In this document: positions 1 through 8,069 of the stretch, piece after piece
How the letters are laid out: each line of letters opens with the position of its first letter
Numbering within the stretch: position 1 is the stretch's first letter
From: Bryobacterales bacterium
Lineage (GTDB): Bacteria > Acidobacteriota > Terriglobia > Bryobacterales > Bryobacteraceae
DNA: 29,150 nt
NCBI GenBank assembly: GCA_003517725.1
Contig: DOZZ01000266.1
Coordinates: 4,288 to 33,437 of the forward strand
Direction of reading: 5' to 3'
The notes under the pieces: model-generated
Told to the model about the DNA's origin: nothing
Database searches by the model: none
Seen by the model: the letters and a program-made list of their open reading frames with translations, nothing else
Position numbers and translations under genes: made by a program

Positions 1-74
1 TCGATCAGCGCGCCCCACACGCCCCAGAAGATCGTCGTGAGGATCGCAAAAACTAACCAGAGCCGCTTCTTCAA
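1..74 (-). CDS. EamA-like membrane transporter, N-terminal fragment
   Basis: Partial gene, cut by the left edge of the window; only 24 codons are visible. It starts at a TTG (bases 74-72) whose last two bases are the first two of the TGA stop of the upstream phosphodiesterase gene, so the two should be translationally coupled. A GGAG lies about 10 bases upstream of the TTG. The fragment is Lys-Lys-Arg followed at once by a hydrophobic stretch ending IFWGVWGALI, which fits a first transmembrane helix with a positive-inside N-terminus. The FWG-xxx-GAL pattern is typical of the first helix of EamA/DMT-type transporters, but 24 residues are too few to prove the family. It is the last visible gene of the receptor-sulfatase-phosphodiesterase operon, so a role in moving a released product across the inner membrane is an inference. 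Confidence 0.55.
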   Translation of the reverse strand, partial: MKKRLWLVFAILTTIFWGVWGALI

Positions 75-1855
75 GGGTGGCGCACTCCAAAGCGCTGCAG
101 TATTAAGCTCGTCACGTCCTGTATTCTCGGTTGCGACATCCGGTCCCGGCGGCTCGTGAACAGAACTCCCGGGACATCCGCGGGATTGATGCAATGATCG
201 CCGATCCAGGCATCGTCATTGTTTTCGAGTTCGGCTTCGGGCACGCCGCCTAACGCAGTTTGCCACGAGCCGCGATAGCCCCGCGCGTAACCGACGATCA
301 GGTCGGGAGCCACCGCCGCGTTTTGCGACGTGGCGGAACTCTCGTCCACCACTTCCACAATCTGGCGTCTGTTCACGGGATCGCGCCATGCCACCAGTTG
401 CTCGCGCAGATTAGCGATCAGCGCTTGGCGCCGAATGCCGGGCTCAATCGTTCCATGCTGCTCACGGCCCTTCATATTTAGATACAGCCCATTCAGACCC
501 ATGGCGTACGCTTCGGTGGACATCCAGTCCGAGTCACCCAGCGTAGTCTGCGCGCCGGGTGATTCTTTGGTGGTCAGGAAGCCCCGGTGATCGAGCCAGG
601 TGTTCAGGTGCACGGCGCGGTCGAACGTGGTGAAGCCGTGGTCGGACATTACGATCAGTTCGGCGTCGGGAGCACTTCGCCGCACCTCGCCGATACATTC
701 GTCCACCGCGCGGTATACGTCGAGCAGTTCCGCTTCGTGGCGGCCCCAGAGCATATGCGAATTCTGGTCGACCGAAGAGAAATAGAAAAAGAGAAGGCCG
801 CGATCGAAATGGCTTAGCGAATAACGCAGCAGGCGGTGCTCCTCGTCGAAGACGATGCGGGTCTGTGCGCGGAATTCGTCCAACGTTAGAACATTTTGAC
901 GCAGCGCCGACGTGTCTTCCGGCGTGCCCATGGTGTAGTAGCGGCCAGTTTGCAAGGCGACGGTGCGGCTCCAATTGGCGGGGAAGCTGACCGGTAACGC
1001 GGGCGACAGCGGATCGACATTGATGGCGGAAACATAGATCGCAAGCCGCGGGTGCAACTGTTTCACATACACGCGAAAAATGCCGCGCACCGAGGAGAGA
1101 TGCGGGATCAGCGGGAAGTCGGCGGCCAGCCAATCGGACCATTCGGATTCGCGCAGCACCACCAGCTTGCCTTCAAGTTCGAGACGCACGACCGGCTGCT
1201 CGGGATCCACGTCTACGGTTAAGTCGACGGAAGCAACCCTATGGTCTTTGCGCAGAGTGTTTGGCGGGCCTTCAATCGGGAGTACCGCGCGGCCATCGGC
1301 TAATTGTACTTTTTGAATGCGACCGCCGGCGACGGAGCGCGAATATTCCTCGGGATCGTCGGTGTAGAAACTGAAGGTGCCGAGCGTGCCGCCAAGGTCC
1401 GGTACGCCCATTCCCGCGAGCGCTTGGCCGGCTTGAGTAGGAGGGTAATTGGCCGGCATGCGCACCACGCTCACCGGGATGCCATGCTCGGAAAGCACCT
1501 GCCAGAACGGAGTTCCCCGGCGCAGCGAGGTCACGCGAGAGCGCGACAGCGGAAGAATATACGCGCCGAGTGACAGCGTGAACCGCGGCTCCTCGGTGCG
1601 AGACAGAGAAGAGAACGGTTGCAGCGTGACGGGGTCGCGGTGAACGAAGTCGTAAATACCGTGTTCGGACGGTGGAAGGCCGGTGATGAAGGTGGACCAG
1701 GCCACCGGGCTTTGGGGCGGCGTGGTGGTCGCGAGCCGGCTGAACACGCCATCGTCGCGCAGTTTCGCAAGGTTCGGCAGCGCGCTCCAGTGCCGCTCCA
1801 CAAAAGCGGGGTCCATGCCGTCCACGCCCAGCACGATCAGCTTCGGAATTGGCAC
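71..1855 (-). CDS. AlkP-superfamily phosphodiesterase/phosphohydrolase (COG3379-like)
   Basis: 594 residues from the GTG at 1855. Predicted metal-dependent phosphohydrolase of the type I phosphodiesterase/nucleotide pyrophosphatase fold. Visible metal-site motifs are VDG (Asp12), D363-x3-H367, SDHG (Asp405, His406) and GDH (His554). Aligning SPVAWSTFITG with the nucleophile motif of the superfamily puts the nucleophile at Ser49. The product is a clear paralogue of the protein encoded at 21063-23171, sharing SPVAWSTF, SDHGF, the L-GLYLN-xx-GRE block and the GDHC block. Start choice is unsettled: the same frame stays open for 28 codons upstream and encodes a signal-peptide-like stretch (SFPLFLALLLTAAWLGC) with no ATG, GTG or TTG in front, so the mature enzyme is probably an exported lipoprotein or secreted protein. 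It follows the sulfatase-like gene and overlaps the transporter gene. Substrate unknown. Confidence 0.85.
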   Translation of the reverse strand: MPIPKLIVLGVDGMDPAFVERHWSALPNLAKLRDDGVFSRLATTTPPQSPVAWSTFITGLPPSEHGIYDFVHRDPVTLQPFSSLSRTEEPRFTLSLGAYILPLSRSRVTSLRRGTPFWQVLSEHGIPVSVVRMPANYPPTQAGQALAGMGVPDLGGTLGTFSFYTDDPEEYSRSVAGGRIQKVQLADGRAVLPIEGPPNTLRKDHRVASVDLTVDVDPEQPVVRLELEGKLVVLRESEWSDWLAADFPLIPHLSSVRGIFRVYVKQLHPRLAIYVSAINVDPLSPALPVSFPANWSRTVALQTGRYYTMGTPEDTSALRQNVLTLDEFRAQTRIVFDEEHRLLRYSLSHFDRGLLFFYFSSVDQNSHMLWGRHEAELLDVYRAVDECIGEVRRSAPDAELIVMSDHGFTTFDRAVHLNTWLDHRGFLTTKESPGAQTTLGDSDWMSTEAYAMGLNGLYLNMKGREQHGTIEPGIRRQALIANLREQLVAWRDPVNRRQIVEVVDESSATSQNAAVAPDLIVGYARGYRGSWQTALGGVPEAELENNDDAWIGDHCINPADVPGVLFTSRRDRMSQPRIQDVTSLILQRFGVRHP

Positions 1856-1935
1856 GGAGTGCGGCGCCGTCCCGCACCCCAGCCAGGCAGCCGTGAGCAG
1901 TAACGCGAGGAACAGCGGGAACGACCGGGCGCCGC

Positions 1936-4227
1936 CTATTGCGACGGTCCCCCCAGATAACCGAGACTGCGCATCTGTTCGAGCGTTTGGGAGTCGAGTG
2001 TCGTGGTCCCGGAATGCCCCACGATGGCACGGATTTTATTTTGCGCATCAATCCATTGGCGCAGCGCCGCCATCCTCTGCTCGACTTCGCGCGGATGCTT
2101 GGCGGAAATGTCGTGGCGTTCCGCGCGGTCCGCGACCCGGTCGTACAACTCCACCTTCTGAATACCGGACTTGGCCGCCTTGTTGCGGTAGATGAACTTC
2201 CATTTGGGATCGATGAGGGCAAAGCTGTCGGTGGCGTTTTCCGGCACGAGCCCGGCCGGCTTCACCGCGGCGAAACGGGAGGCCACCACCAGACCGCGTC
2301 GCTGGAACTTCTGGCCACGCGCGAGAGCCAGCAGGCTTTGGCCTTCCATCAATTCGGGAGCTTTCAGGTGCAGCGCGTCCAGCACCGTAGGCATGACGTC
2401 GATCAGTTGCACCGGCTCTCTGACCCGCCGCGGAGATTTGAAGAGCGCCGGATTCCACATGATCAGCAGGGAGTGCGTAAGTTCCTGGTACACGGACTGC
2501 CCGTGCCCGGTCCAGCCGTGATCCCAGAACTCCTCGCCGTGGTCGGACACCACGATCACCAGCGTGTTTTCGAGGATTCCCAGTTGCTTCAGCTTGTTGA
2601 GCAACAGTTCCAGGCTGTGATCGTTGTGCAGAATCTCTCCGTCGTAACGGTCGATGGCCTGGTGGATGAAGCGCTCGGGCTGGAGGCCGGCTTTCCTGAC
2701 AATCCCGGGGCTCACGACGGCTCCGCCGCCGTACTGGTGGTCGCCATGCAAGCTCGCGTAGGCACGCTGGAAGCTGATTGTTTCCGACGGGTTGGCAAAC
2801 TTGCCGTCGTAGGGTGGCGGCGGTCCGTACGGAGCATGCGGATCCGTGGCGTGCGCATACAGCAGAAACGGCTCGCCATGATGGCGCTCGAGCCAGGGAA
2901 ATACAACCCGGTTGAGCGCTTCGGAATCGGTGTCGCGCTCGGTCTGCTGGTTGTGTTCCCGCAGCACGACGGGGGATTCCAGCAGATAATCGAAGCCCCG
3001 TTCGAGGCCGGTGGCTCTCCCGACAAACGGGCTCGAAACGATGCTCGCCGTGACATAGCCGGCAGCGCGCAATTCCTCGGCGAGCGTACTGGCGCCCGAC
3101 GGAATTGTGTCGGAGTCGCGGATAATGCCGTGCGTGAAGGCGTACAGCGACGTCATTAACGACGCGATAGACGCTTTGGTCCACGTCGCCTGTGCCTGAC
3201 AGTCTTCAAAGACCACGCCCGAAGCGCCAAGTTTCTTCAGAAACGGCGTAGTGTCGCGGGTGTAGCCGTAAAGGCTCGCATGATCCGCGCGCAAAGTATC
3301 GCTCGTGTAGATCAGAACGTTGGGACGGGGCTTTGGCGCGGCGCTGGTTACGAGCGGGTTAGCCCAGAGGCCGACTATACCTTCAGCAGCGTCGGTCTTC
3401 AACTGCAAGTTGAGGCTGCGCCCGCCCCACCCCGAGAGATCCACATCGGCGTCCTCCCAATGGTCGGGATCGCTAAGGGTCTTCTTGTAAAGAGCGGTTG
3501 GTGCTCCCTCCGCCATCACTTTGAAGGTCACGGCACCGGTCTTCGCCGTGGTCCCCATCCCGAAATGCAAGTGTCCGTTCAACGGGACGGCGACGCGAAA
3601 GCCGAGGGTAGATGGGGAATGCACGTAAACCGTATTGCGGTATTCGTCCCGTTTGCCAATATTGTCCCGCCCGGCAGGTTTTGAAAAGCCGGCTGGCTTG
3701 GGGATCAGCTTGATCGAATGGATCGCCACCGGTTCCGTCAGGCTATCGGTAGGCATCAGCCCGAGGACACGGCTGCCCTTGGGCGCATCCACATTAACGT
3801 CGAAACGGTAGATGTTGTATTGGCCGGCGGGACCGAGCTTTTGCTTGCCTTCGAAGTCGCCGATTTTGATCTTGACCTCGCGACCACCTTGCGCGGACAT
3901 CCGAATTTCCACCGCCTGGTAAAGCTTCCAGTCGATAGCCGGCTGTTTCGGCGCAAAGAGCACCGGCGTCGAGCCATCGCCCTTGACCATCAGGTCGCCG
4001 TTATGAACGGCCACGCTGCCGCGGATCAGTTGCCAGGCGATGTCGGATTTTGAGAGGAAGTTCTGCCACACCACCGGTTCAGCGGCGCTGGCCGTACTGG
4101 CGGCACGTGAGGCCTGAACGGAAGCAGTGGAAAGGTAGTCGTCGAGCCGGACTGCTGTCTGCGAACGGCCCGGAGCCACACTCCAGGCCGCACCCAGCAG
4201 AAGCAGAGATATTGGAAAGCGCCGCAA
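1936..4227 (-). CDS. secreted sulfatase-like AlkP-superfamily hydrolase with N-terminal beta-domain
   Basis: 763 residues. The TTG start at 4227 is chosen because it opens a textbook Sec signal peptide (MRRFPISLLLLGAAWSVAPG) and the frame has no other start before an upstream in-frame TAG. Residues about 50-300 look like beta-sandwich, possibly carbohydrate-binding, and have no family I can name. The catalytic part begins near residue 302: NVLIYTSDTLRADHASLYGY (Asp310), D462-x-H464, SDHGEE (Asp562, His563) and GHG (His575). The nucleophile position falls on Thr350 in TWTKASIASLMTS; the Cys/Ser-x-Pro-Ser-Arg motif needed to make formylglycine is absent. It is therefore PF00884-like in fold but unlikely to be a classical sulfatase; phosphoester or phosphonate cleavage, or phospho-group transfer, are alternatives. 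It sits 18 bases after the TonB receptor gene, implying action on the receptor's substrate. Confidence 0.85.
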   Translation of the reverse strand: MRRFPISLLLLGAAWSVAPGRSQTAVRLDDYLSTASVQASRAASTASAAEPVVWQNFLSKSDIAWQLIRGSVAVHNGDLMVKGDGSTPVLFAPKQPAIDWKLYQAVEIRMSAQGGREVKIKIGDFEGKQKLGPAGQYNIYRFDVNVDAPKGSRVLGLMPTDSLTEPVAIHSIKLIPKPAGFSKPAGRDNIGKRDEYRNTVYVHSPSTLGFRVAVPLNGHLHFGMGTTAKTGAVTFKVMAEGAPTALYKKTLSDPDHWEDADVDLSGWGGRSLNLQLKTDAAEGIVGLWANPLVTSAAPKPRPNVLIYTSDTLRADHASLYGYTRDTTPFLKKLGASGVVFEDCQAQATWTKASIASLMTSLYAFTHGIIRDSDTIPSGASTLAEELRAAGYVTASIVSSPFVGRATGLERGFDYLLESPVVLREHNQQTERDTDSEALNRVVFPWLERHHGEPFLLYAHATDPHAPYGPPPPYDGKFANPSETISFQRAYASLHGDHQYGGGAVVSPGIVRKAGLQPERFIHQAIDRYDGEILHNDHSLELLLNKLKQLGILENTLVIVVSDHGEEFWDHGWTGHGQSVYQELTHSLLIMWNPALFKSPRRVREPVQLIDVMPTVLDALHLKAPELMEGQSLLALARGQKFQRRGLVVASRFAAVKPAGLVPENATDSFALIDPKWKFIYRNKAAKSGIQKVELYDRVADRAERHDISAKHPREVEQRMAALRQWIDAQNKIRAIVGHSGTTTLDSQTLEQMRSLGYLGGPSQ

Positions 4228-4245
4228 AGATAATGGTAGCCCCGG

Positions 4246-7200
4246 CTAAAACTCCAGACGTGCGCCCACCTGAATGATGCGCGGATTATTGGGCTGAGAG
4301 CTCAGGTTGATCAGGCCGGTCCTGGCGTCAGGATTATTCAGGAGCGGATGGTTGAAGACGTTGAAGAAGTCGCCACTCATCCGCAGCTTGATCCGCTCGG
4401 TGAACGTGAAGTATTTGAAGACCGACGCGTCCTGATTCCACCCCGGAGGCCCAAGCATAAAGTTGCGCGCGTTCCAGCTGACGTTGTCGGTAGTGGGGGT
4501 CTGCACCACCGAGCCGTTGGCCAGCGTCTGCGGGAGCCGGTTATCGAACTTCGGCCCCAGCGGGTGCAACGCCCGCGAGCCGCGGTTGATGGGAACGATT
4601 TTCTGAAGAGCCGCCGCGTTCACGTTAGACGCTTGTGTCGGGTCAAAATCGCCGGCAAACCAAAGCTTTTGATTCTGGCCGAAGATCTTGAGGTTCAGGC
4701 GCTGATCGGAACTGAGGGTGGGGTTGCCGAAGAGATAGTCGCCGGAGTTGACGCCCATCCAAAAACCGCCTTCCCAGGTGCCGATGAACCCGAGCTGCCA
4801 ACCCCCGACTAAGGCGTCGAGCGCGCGGCCGGAGGTGCTCATGTACTTTTTGCCCTTGCCAAAAGGAAGTTCGTAAACGCCGTTCCAGGTGAGTCGCTGC
4901 GGCGGCACCTGGCTCGAGTTGGTGTAGAGCAGCCTGAGGCGTTGGCTATCGCTTAAGTTTGGATTCCCCAAAATCTCATTGTTTGCCGGTACTGCCCCCG
5001 ACGTTCCTCCGCCCTGGCTACCGCCGCCGGTCGAGGAAGCATTGATGCCGCCCGAGCCTCCAAAGCTGAACCCGCCGCTATCGTTGGTGGTCATCGCATG
5101 GGTGTAAGCATAGAACACCTGGAACGATAGACCGCCCGAGAACCTGCGCTCGATCGCGGCTTGCAGCGAGTTGCTGTTGGAGTAACCGTTATGGCGCAAA
5201 ATGCCATTGGCGCCCGTTAATCTCCAATTGGGATCCAACTGGCGGTCGTAAGGGAACACCGGCGCCACGGTGCCGGTCTGGGCCTGGTAATTGTATTTTG
5301 AGGTCGGCGCGTTGACGTCCCAGTTCTGCTGGAGGTTGCTGCCGTGGTTGCCGGTATAGGACAACTTCAGGACCATGTTGCGCATCAGCGTGCGTTCGAT
5401 GGTAAACGTCCATTCCTGCATCCGGTTATCGGACCATTTATTGACATCCAGCGCCAGGAAGGACTGGGCGGAGCTGCTGACGCCGCCCGCGCTGACGGTG
5501 GCCGCGCCACTGGAGCCCAGCGTGTCGGCTTTTGTCGGCACCACGGTCAGGGCGTAAACGCCGTTCGAACCCTGCGCGTCATTGACGCTATTATCATAGC
5601 GAAGATTGAGCGGCGGGTTGACCCGCATCGACTGCAAAACTTGCGAAAGCGGCATCGGCCAGTAATAAGTGCCGTACCCGCCACGAACGACCCACTTATC
5701 GCTGAACCGGTATGCCAGCGCGAGGTGGGGAGCAATGTCGCTCCAAACGTTCGGCGTCAGCGCGCTCGGGAAACCGATGGAATTGGCCGATACAGCAGTC
5801 AGGCCACGGGCAGCCCACGAGCCAATGACCTCTTTAGGAAGTCCGGGAATGCCGTTGAGCGTGGTGTTGTCGGGCAGCACCACCTGCATGGAAGTGGGGC
5901 CGAGCGATTTCAGGTCGAGGTTGACCATCCGGTTATATTTCTCGCGATACGGGGTCCAGAATTCCCAGCGCAGACCAAGACTCACGGTCAGCTTCGGAGT
6001 GACCTTCCAACTGTCGTCGGCAAAGATGCCAATTTCCTTTTGCTTGAAGTAGAAGAACCCGCGATTGTATTGATTCGAGAGATACGCGGGAAGCCCCAAT
6101 TCGAGGCTCGCGAGGCCCGAGCCAGTAAACGGGGTAATCTGCTGGGCGGAGGGATCGTAGAGTCCGGTCCACGCGCTGTCAAAGTAATGGGAGCCCTGGG
6201 CCTGTTGGAGCTCCACGACGTTGTTGCGCTCCAAGCGTCCCTTGAATCCGAACCGCAGCGTGTGACGGCCTTTCACCAGCGTGACGTTATCGTCAATCTC
6301 ATACTGCGTCAGATTCTGAGCCTTGTGATTATCCGAATCCCAGCCGCCGTAATAAAACATGTTGTACGCGTCCGTGTAGACGGTGGGCCAGCCGGTCGCT
6401 CCAAACGGGTTTGGCAGTCCCAATTTTGAGTCCCAGTTGACGGCGTCGGCGCCGGTGCCCTGGCCGTTGGCGGAGCGGTGCACCGCCAGTTGCAAATCGT
6501 TCAGGAATGCCGGCGTAAACGCATGCGTAAAGTGAGTGGTGATGTTGTAAACATTGGCCGTCTTGCTGGACGTGCCCGTCGCGTTGCTGATGCCCAGCGG
6601 AGGATACCCGTACTGGCCGCCGGCCTGAAGGTAGTTGTACTTGGATTGCGTGTAACGGACCGAAAGGTTGTCCTTGCTCGAAAAGATTTCATCGAAGCGG
6701 CCGGTGATGGAGTTGGAGTCCGTGGTTTGCGGGTAATGGGTCTGGAAGTTCAGCCCGATCCATGGGTTGGCGCCCGCATTGGGGCCTTGCGGCGCCGGCG
6801 AAACGCCGCGAAACCCTTTGAGCACCTGCTGGTTGAGCAGGTTCTGCGGGATGATGTTGCCGGGAAACGGCGTGCGATTTCCATTGGCGTCGGTGCTGAA
6901 GGGGTTGTAGATGACGATCTTGTTCCCGCTGGTATCGACGGCGTTGCTGAAATCCCCATTCCACATGGCATCAGTGGGCACCGCCGTTTGCGCGAAGACT
7001 TGCGAGCGCTGGCGCAGCAATTCCTGATCGAAGAAAAAGAAGGCCTTGTTCTTGATGATCGGGCCTCCGACGAATCCGCCAAATTCGTTACGAATGAGCT
7101 TGGCGGGCGTGTTGCCATCCTGAACCGCGCGAGCCACCAGTCCGCCGTAATTGTCGCGAAGGGTCTCGAAAAGACCGCCGTGAAACTGGTTCGTTCCGCT

Positions 7201-7911
7201 GCGGGTGACCAGCTCGATGGTCGCGGGGCGGTCAAAGGCAGCGCCCGAACCGGCCGTCTCGATACGATACTCCTGAATCGTGTCGAGCCCCGGCTGCACG
7301 CGCGAAATACCGCCGCCGAAGCGGTCAACGTACGACATGCCGTCGAGCAGAATTTCGGTGGCGCCGACCATCATGCCGTTGGTGCGAGGGTTTCCTCCGC
7401 CTTGCGTGTTCTGGCCGCCCTCGACGCCCGGAGTGAGGGTAAATAAATTGCTGATTTGCCGCCCATTCAGCGGAAGATCGTGGATCACCTTGGCGGTTTT
7501 GACATCGCTCAGTTGCGAGCCTTCGGTCGCGATCTCGGTGGCGGCGGCACTGACCTCTACTTTTGATTCCACATTTCCGACGCTGACCTGCGCATCGAGA
7601 GTAACCGTCTGGCCAGCCTCAACCTGAAAAGCGCGTTCCCATCTGTTGAATCCCGGTGCTTCTACCGCCAGGCGGTAGGGCCCAACCGGGAGGCTGCCGA
7701 AATAAAAGATGCCCGCACCGTTGGCCGTCACCCTTTTGACGGCGCCGGTGGCAGTGTTGGTGAGCTCAACCGCTGCCTTTGGTATCGCGGATTGGGATGC
7801 GTCCTGAACCACCCCGGTGACGATGCCCAGGCCTGTTTGCGCGGCTGTTGGGAGTGCGAGGCAAATCACGGCAAACAGGAACTTTCTGAAGAGCGACAAG
7901 AAACTTGGCAT
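4246..7911 (-). CDS. TonB-dependent outer-membrane receptor, Oar-like, with carboxypeptidase-regulatory-like domain
   Basis: 1221 residues. Start ATG at 7911: GGGGAGGA lies about 9 bases upstream and the protein then opens with a signal peptide (MPSFLSLFRKFLFAVICLAL, ending near AAQ25). Residues about 27-108 form a carboxypeptidase-regulatory-like beta-domain (GIVTGVVQDASQSAIPKA and GIFYFGSLPVGPYRLAVEAP). A plug-like region follows with the motif LPLNGRQISNLFTLTPGV and then RSGTNQFHGGLFE. The rest is a long aromatic-rich beta-barrel ending in GARLEF, with the terminal Phe usual for outer-membrane proteins. The barrel is large, as in the Oar-type receptors that are amplified in acidobacteria. 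A Gly/Ser-rich loop lies near residue 980. It is the first gene of an operon with two AlkP-family enzymes, which suggests uptake of a glycan- or phosphate-bearing ligand; the actual ligand cannot be read from sequence. Confidence 0.9.
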   Translation of the reverse strand: MPSFLSLFRKFLFAVICLALPTAAQTGLGIVTGVVQDASQSAIPKAAVELTNTATGAVKRVTANGAGIFYFGSLPVGPYRLAVEAPGFNRWERAFQVEAGQTVTLDAQVSVGNVESKVEVSAAATEIATEGSQLSDVKTAKVIHDLPLNGRQISNLFTLTPGVEGGQNTQGGGNPRTNGMMVGATEILLDGMSYVDRFGGGISRVQPGLDTIQEYRIETAGSGAAFDRPATIELVTRSGTNQFHGGLFETLRDNYGGLVARAVQDGNTPAKLIRNEFGGFVGGPIIKNKAFFFFDQELLRQRSQVFAQTAVPTDAMWNGDFSNAVDTSGNKIVIYNPFSTDANGNRTPFPGNIIPQNLLNQQVLKGFRGVSPAPQGPNAGANPWIGLNFQTHYPQTTDSNSITGRFDEIFSSKDNLSVRYTQSKYNYLQAGGQYGYPPLGISNATGTSSKTANVYNITTHFTHAFTPAFLNDLQLAVHRSANGQGTGADAVNWDSKLGLPNPFGATGWPTVYTDAYNMFYYGGWDSDNHKAQNLTQYEIDDNVTLVKGRHTLRFGFKGRLERNNVVELQQAQGSHYFDSAWTGLYDPSAQQITPFTGSGLASLELGLPAYLSNQYNRGFFYFKQKEIGIFADDSWKVTPKLTVSLGLRWEFWTPYREKYNRMVNLDLKSLGPTSMQVVLPDNTTLNGIPGLPKEVIGSWAARGLTAVSANSIGFPSALTPNVWSDIAPHLALAYRFSDKWVVRGGYGTYYWPMPLSQVLQSMRVNPPLNLRYDNSVNDAQGSNGVYALTVVPTKADTLGSSGAATVSAGGVSSSAQSFLALDVNKWSDNRMQEWTFTIERTLMRNMVLKLSYTGNHGSNLQQNWDVNAPTSKYNYQAQTGTVAPVFPYDRQLDPNWRLTGANGILRHNGYSNSNSLQAAIERRFSGGLSFQVFYAYTHAMTTNDSGGFSFGGSGGINASSTGGGSQGGGTSGAVPANNEILGNPNLSDSQRLRLLYTNSSQVPPQRLTWNGVYELPFGKGKKYMSTSGRALDALVGGWQLGFIGTWEGGFWMGVNSGDYLFGNPTLSSDQRLNLKIFGQNQKLWFAGDFDPTQASNVNAAALQKIVPINRGSRALHPLGPKFDNRLPQTLANGSVVQTPTTDNVSWNARNFMLGPPGWNQDASVFKYFTFTERIKLRMSGDFFNVFNHPLLNNPDARTGLINLSSQPNNPRIIQVGARLEF

Positions 7912-7922
7912 AAGACGCTTTC

Positions 7923-7950
7923 CTCCCCATACTGGCTTTGAATTGGGGAG
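7923..7950 (-). promoter_or_regulatory. inverted repeat covering the TonB-receptor ribosome-binding site
   Basis: Perfect 7-base arms, CTCCCCA at one end and TGGGGAG at the other, separated by 14 bases. Read on the minus strand, the 3' arm is the GGGGAG of the receptor's Shine-Dalgarno sequence, and the 5' arm is an exact anti-Shine-Dalgarno. If transcribed whole, it would fold into a stem that hides the ribosome-binding site 9 bases before the ATG. If transcription starts at about 7944, as the nearby -10 suggests, the 5' arm lies in the non-transcribed discriminator, and the repeat would instead act as a DNA operator at the start site. Confidence 0.6.
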
Positions 7951-7978
7951 ATTAACAAGAACGGACAACACTTGTCAA
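7951..7978 (-). promoter_or_regulatory. putative sigma70-type promoter of the receptor operon
   Basis: The minus strand shows a perfect -35 hexamer TTGACA (7978-7973), a 16-base spacer, and GTTAAT (7956-7951, 4 of 6 matches to TATAAT). Predicted start of transcription is near 7944, giving an untranslated leader of about 33 bases. It lies in an AT-rich pocket between the DUF5107-TPR gene and the receptor, so region A can be expressed separately from region B. Confidence 0.55.
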
Positions 7979-8049
7979 TTTTCAATGCGCGCGGCAGCGC
8001 CGCTTAGTTGCCGATGACAGCAAAGTCTCTCCTTATTGGAAACGAGAGC

Positions 8050-8069
8050 ACGGGAATCGCGTTCCCCGT
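8050..8069 (-). terminator. hairpin directly after the DUF5107-TPR stop codon
   Basis: Immediately after the TAA stop the transcript can form ACGGGGAA-CGCGA-TTCCCGT, a 7-bp stem with one bulged base and a five-base loop. No U-run follows, so it is not a canonical intrinsic terminator; it could be a Rho-related or 3'-end-stabilising structure. A second GC-rich mini-hairpin (GCGGC-GCT-GCCGC) lies at 7991-8003. Otherwise the 7979-8069 gap shows no gene. Confidence 0.3.

Noticed and set aside
1939..3159. A 406-codon open frame antisense to the sulfatase-like gene
   Set aside because: No recognisable motif or ribosome-binding site, and the opposite strand carries clear AlkP motifs.
1936..4227. 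Annotation as a true sulfatase
   Set aside because: The formylglycine consensus is missing (Thr350 and no Ser-Arg), so only a sulfatase-like fold can be claimed.
5344..7446. Two 320-360 codon open frames antisense to the TonB receptor
   Set aside because: Shadow frames of the barrel region; no start signals or family features.
7991..8003. Intrinsic terminator after the 16-kb train
   Set aside because: Stem is only 5 bp with a three-base loop and no T-run follows.
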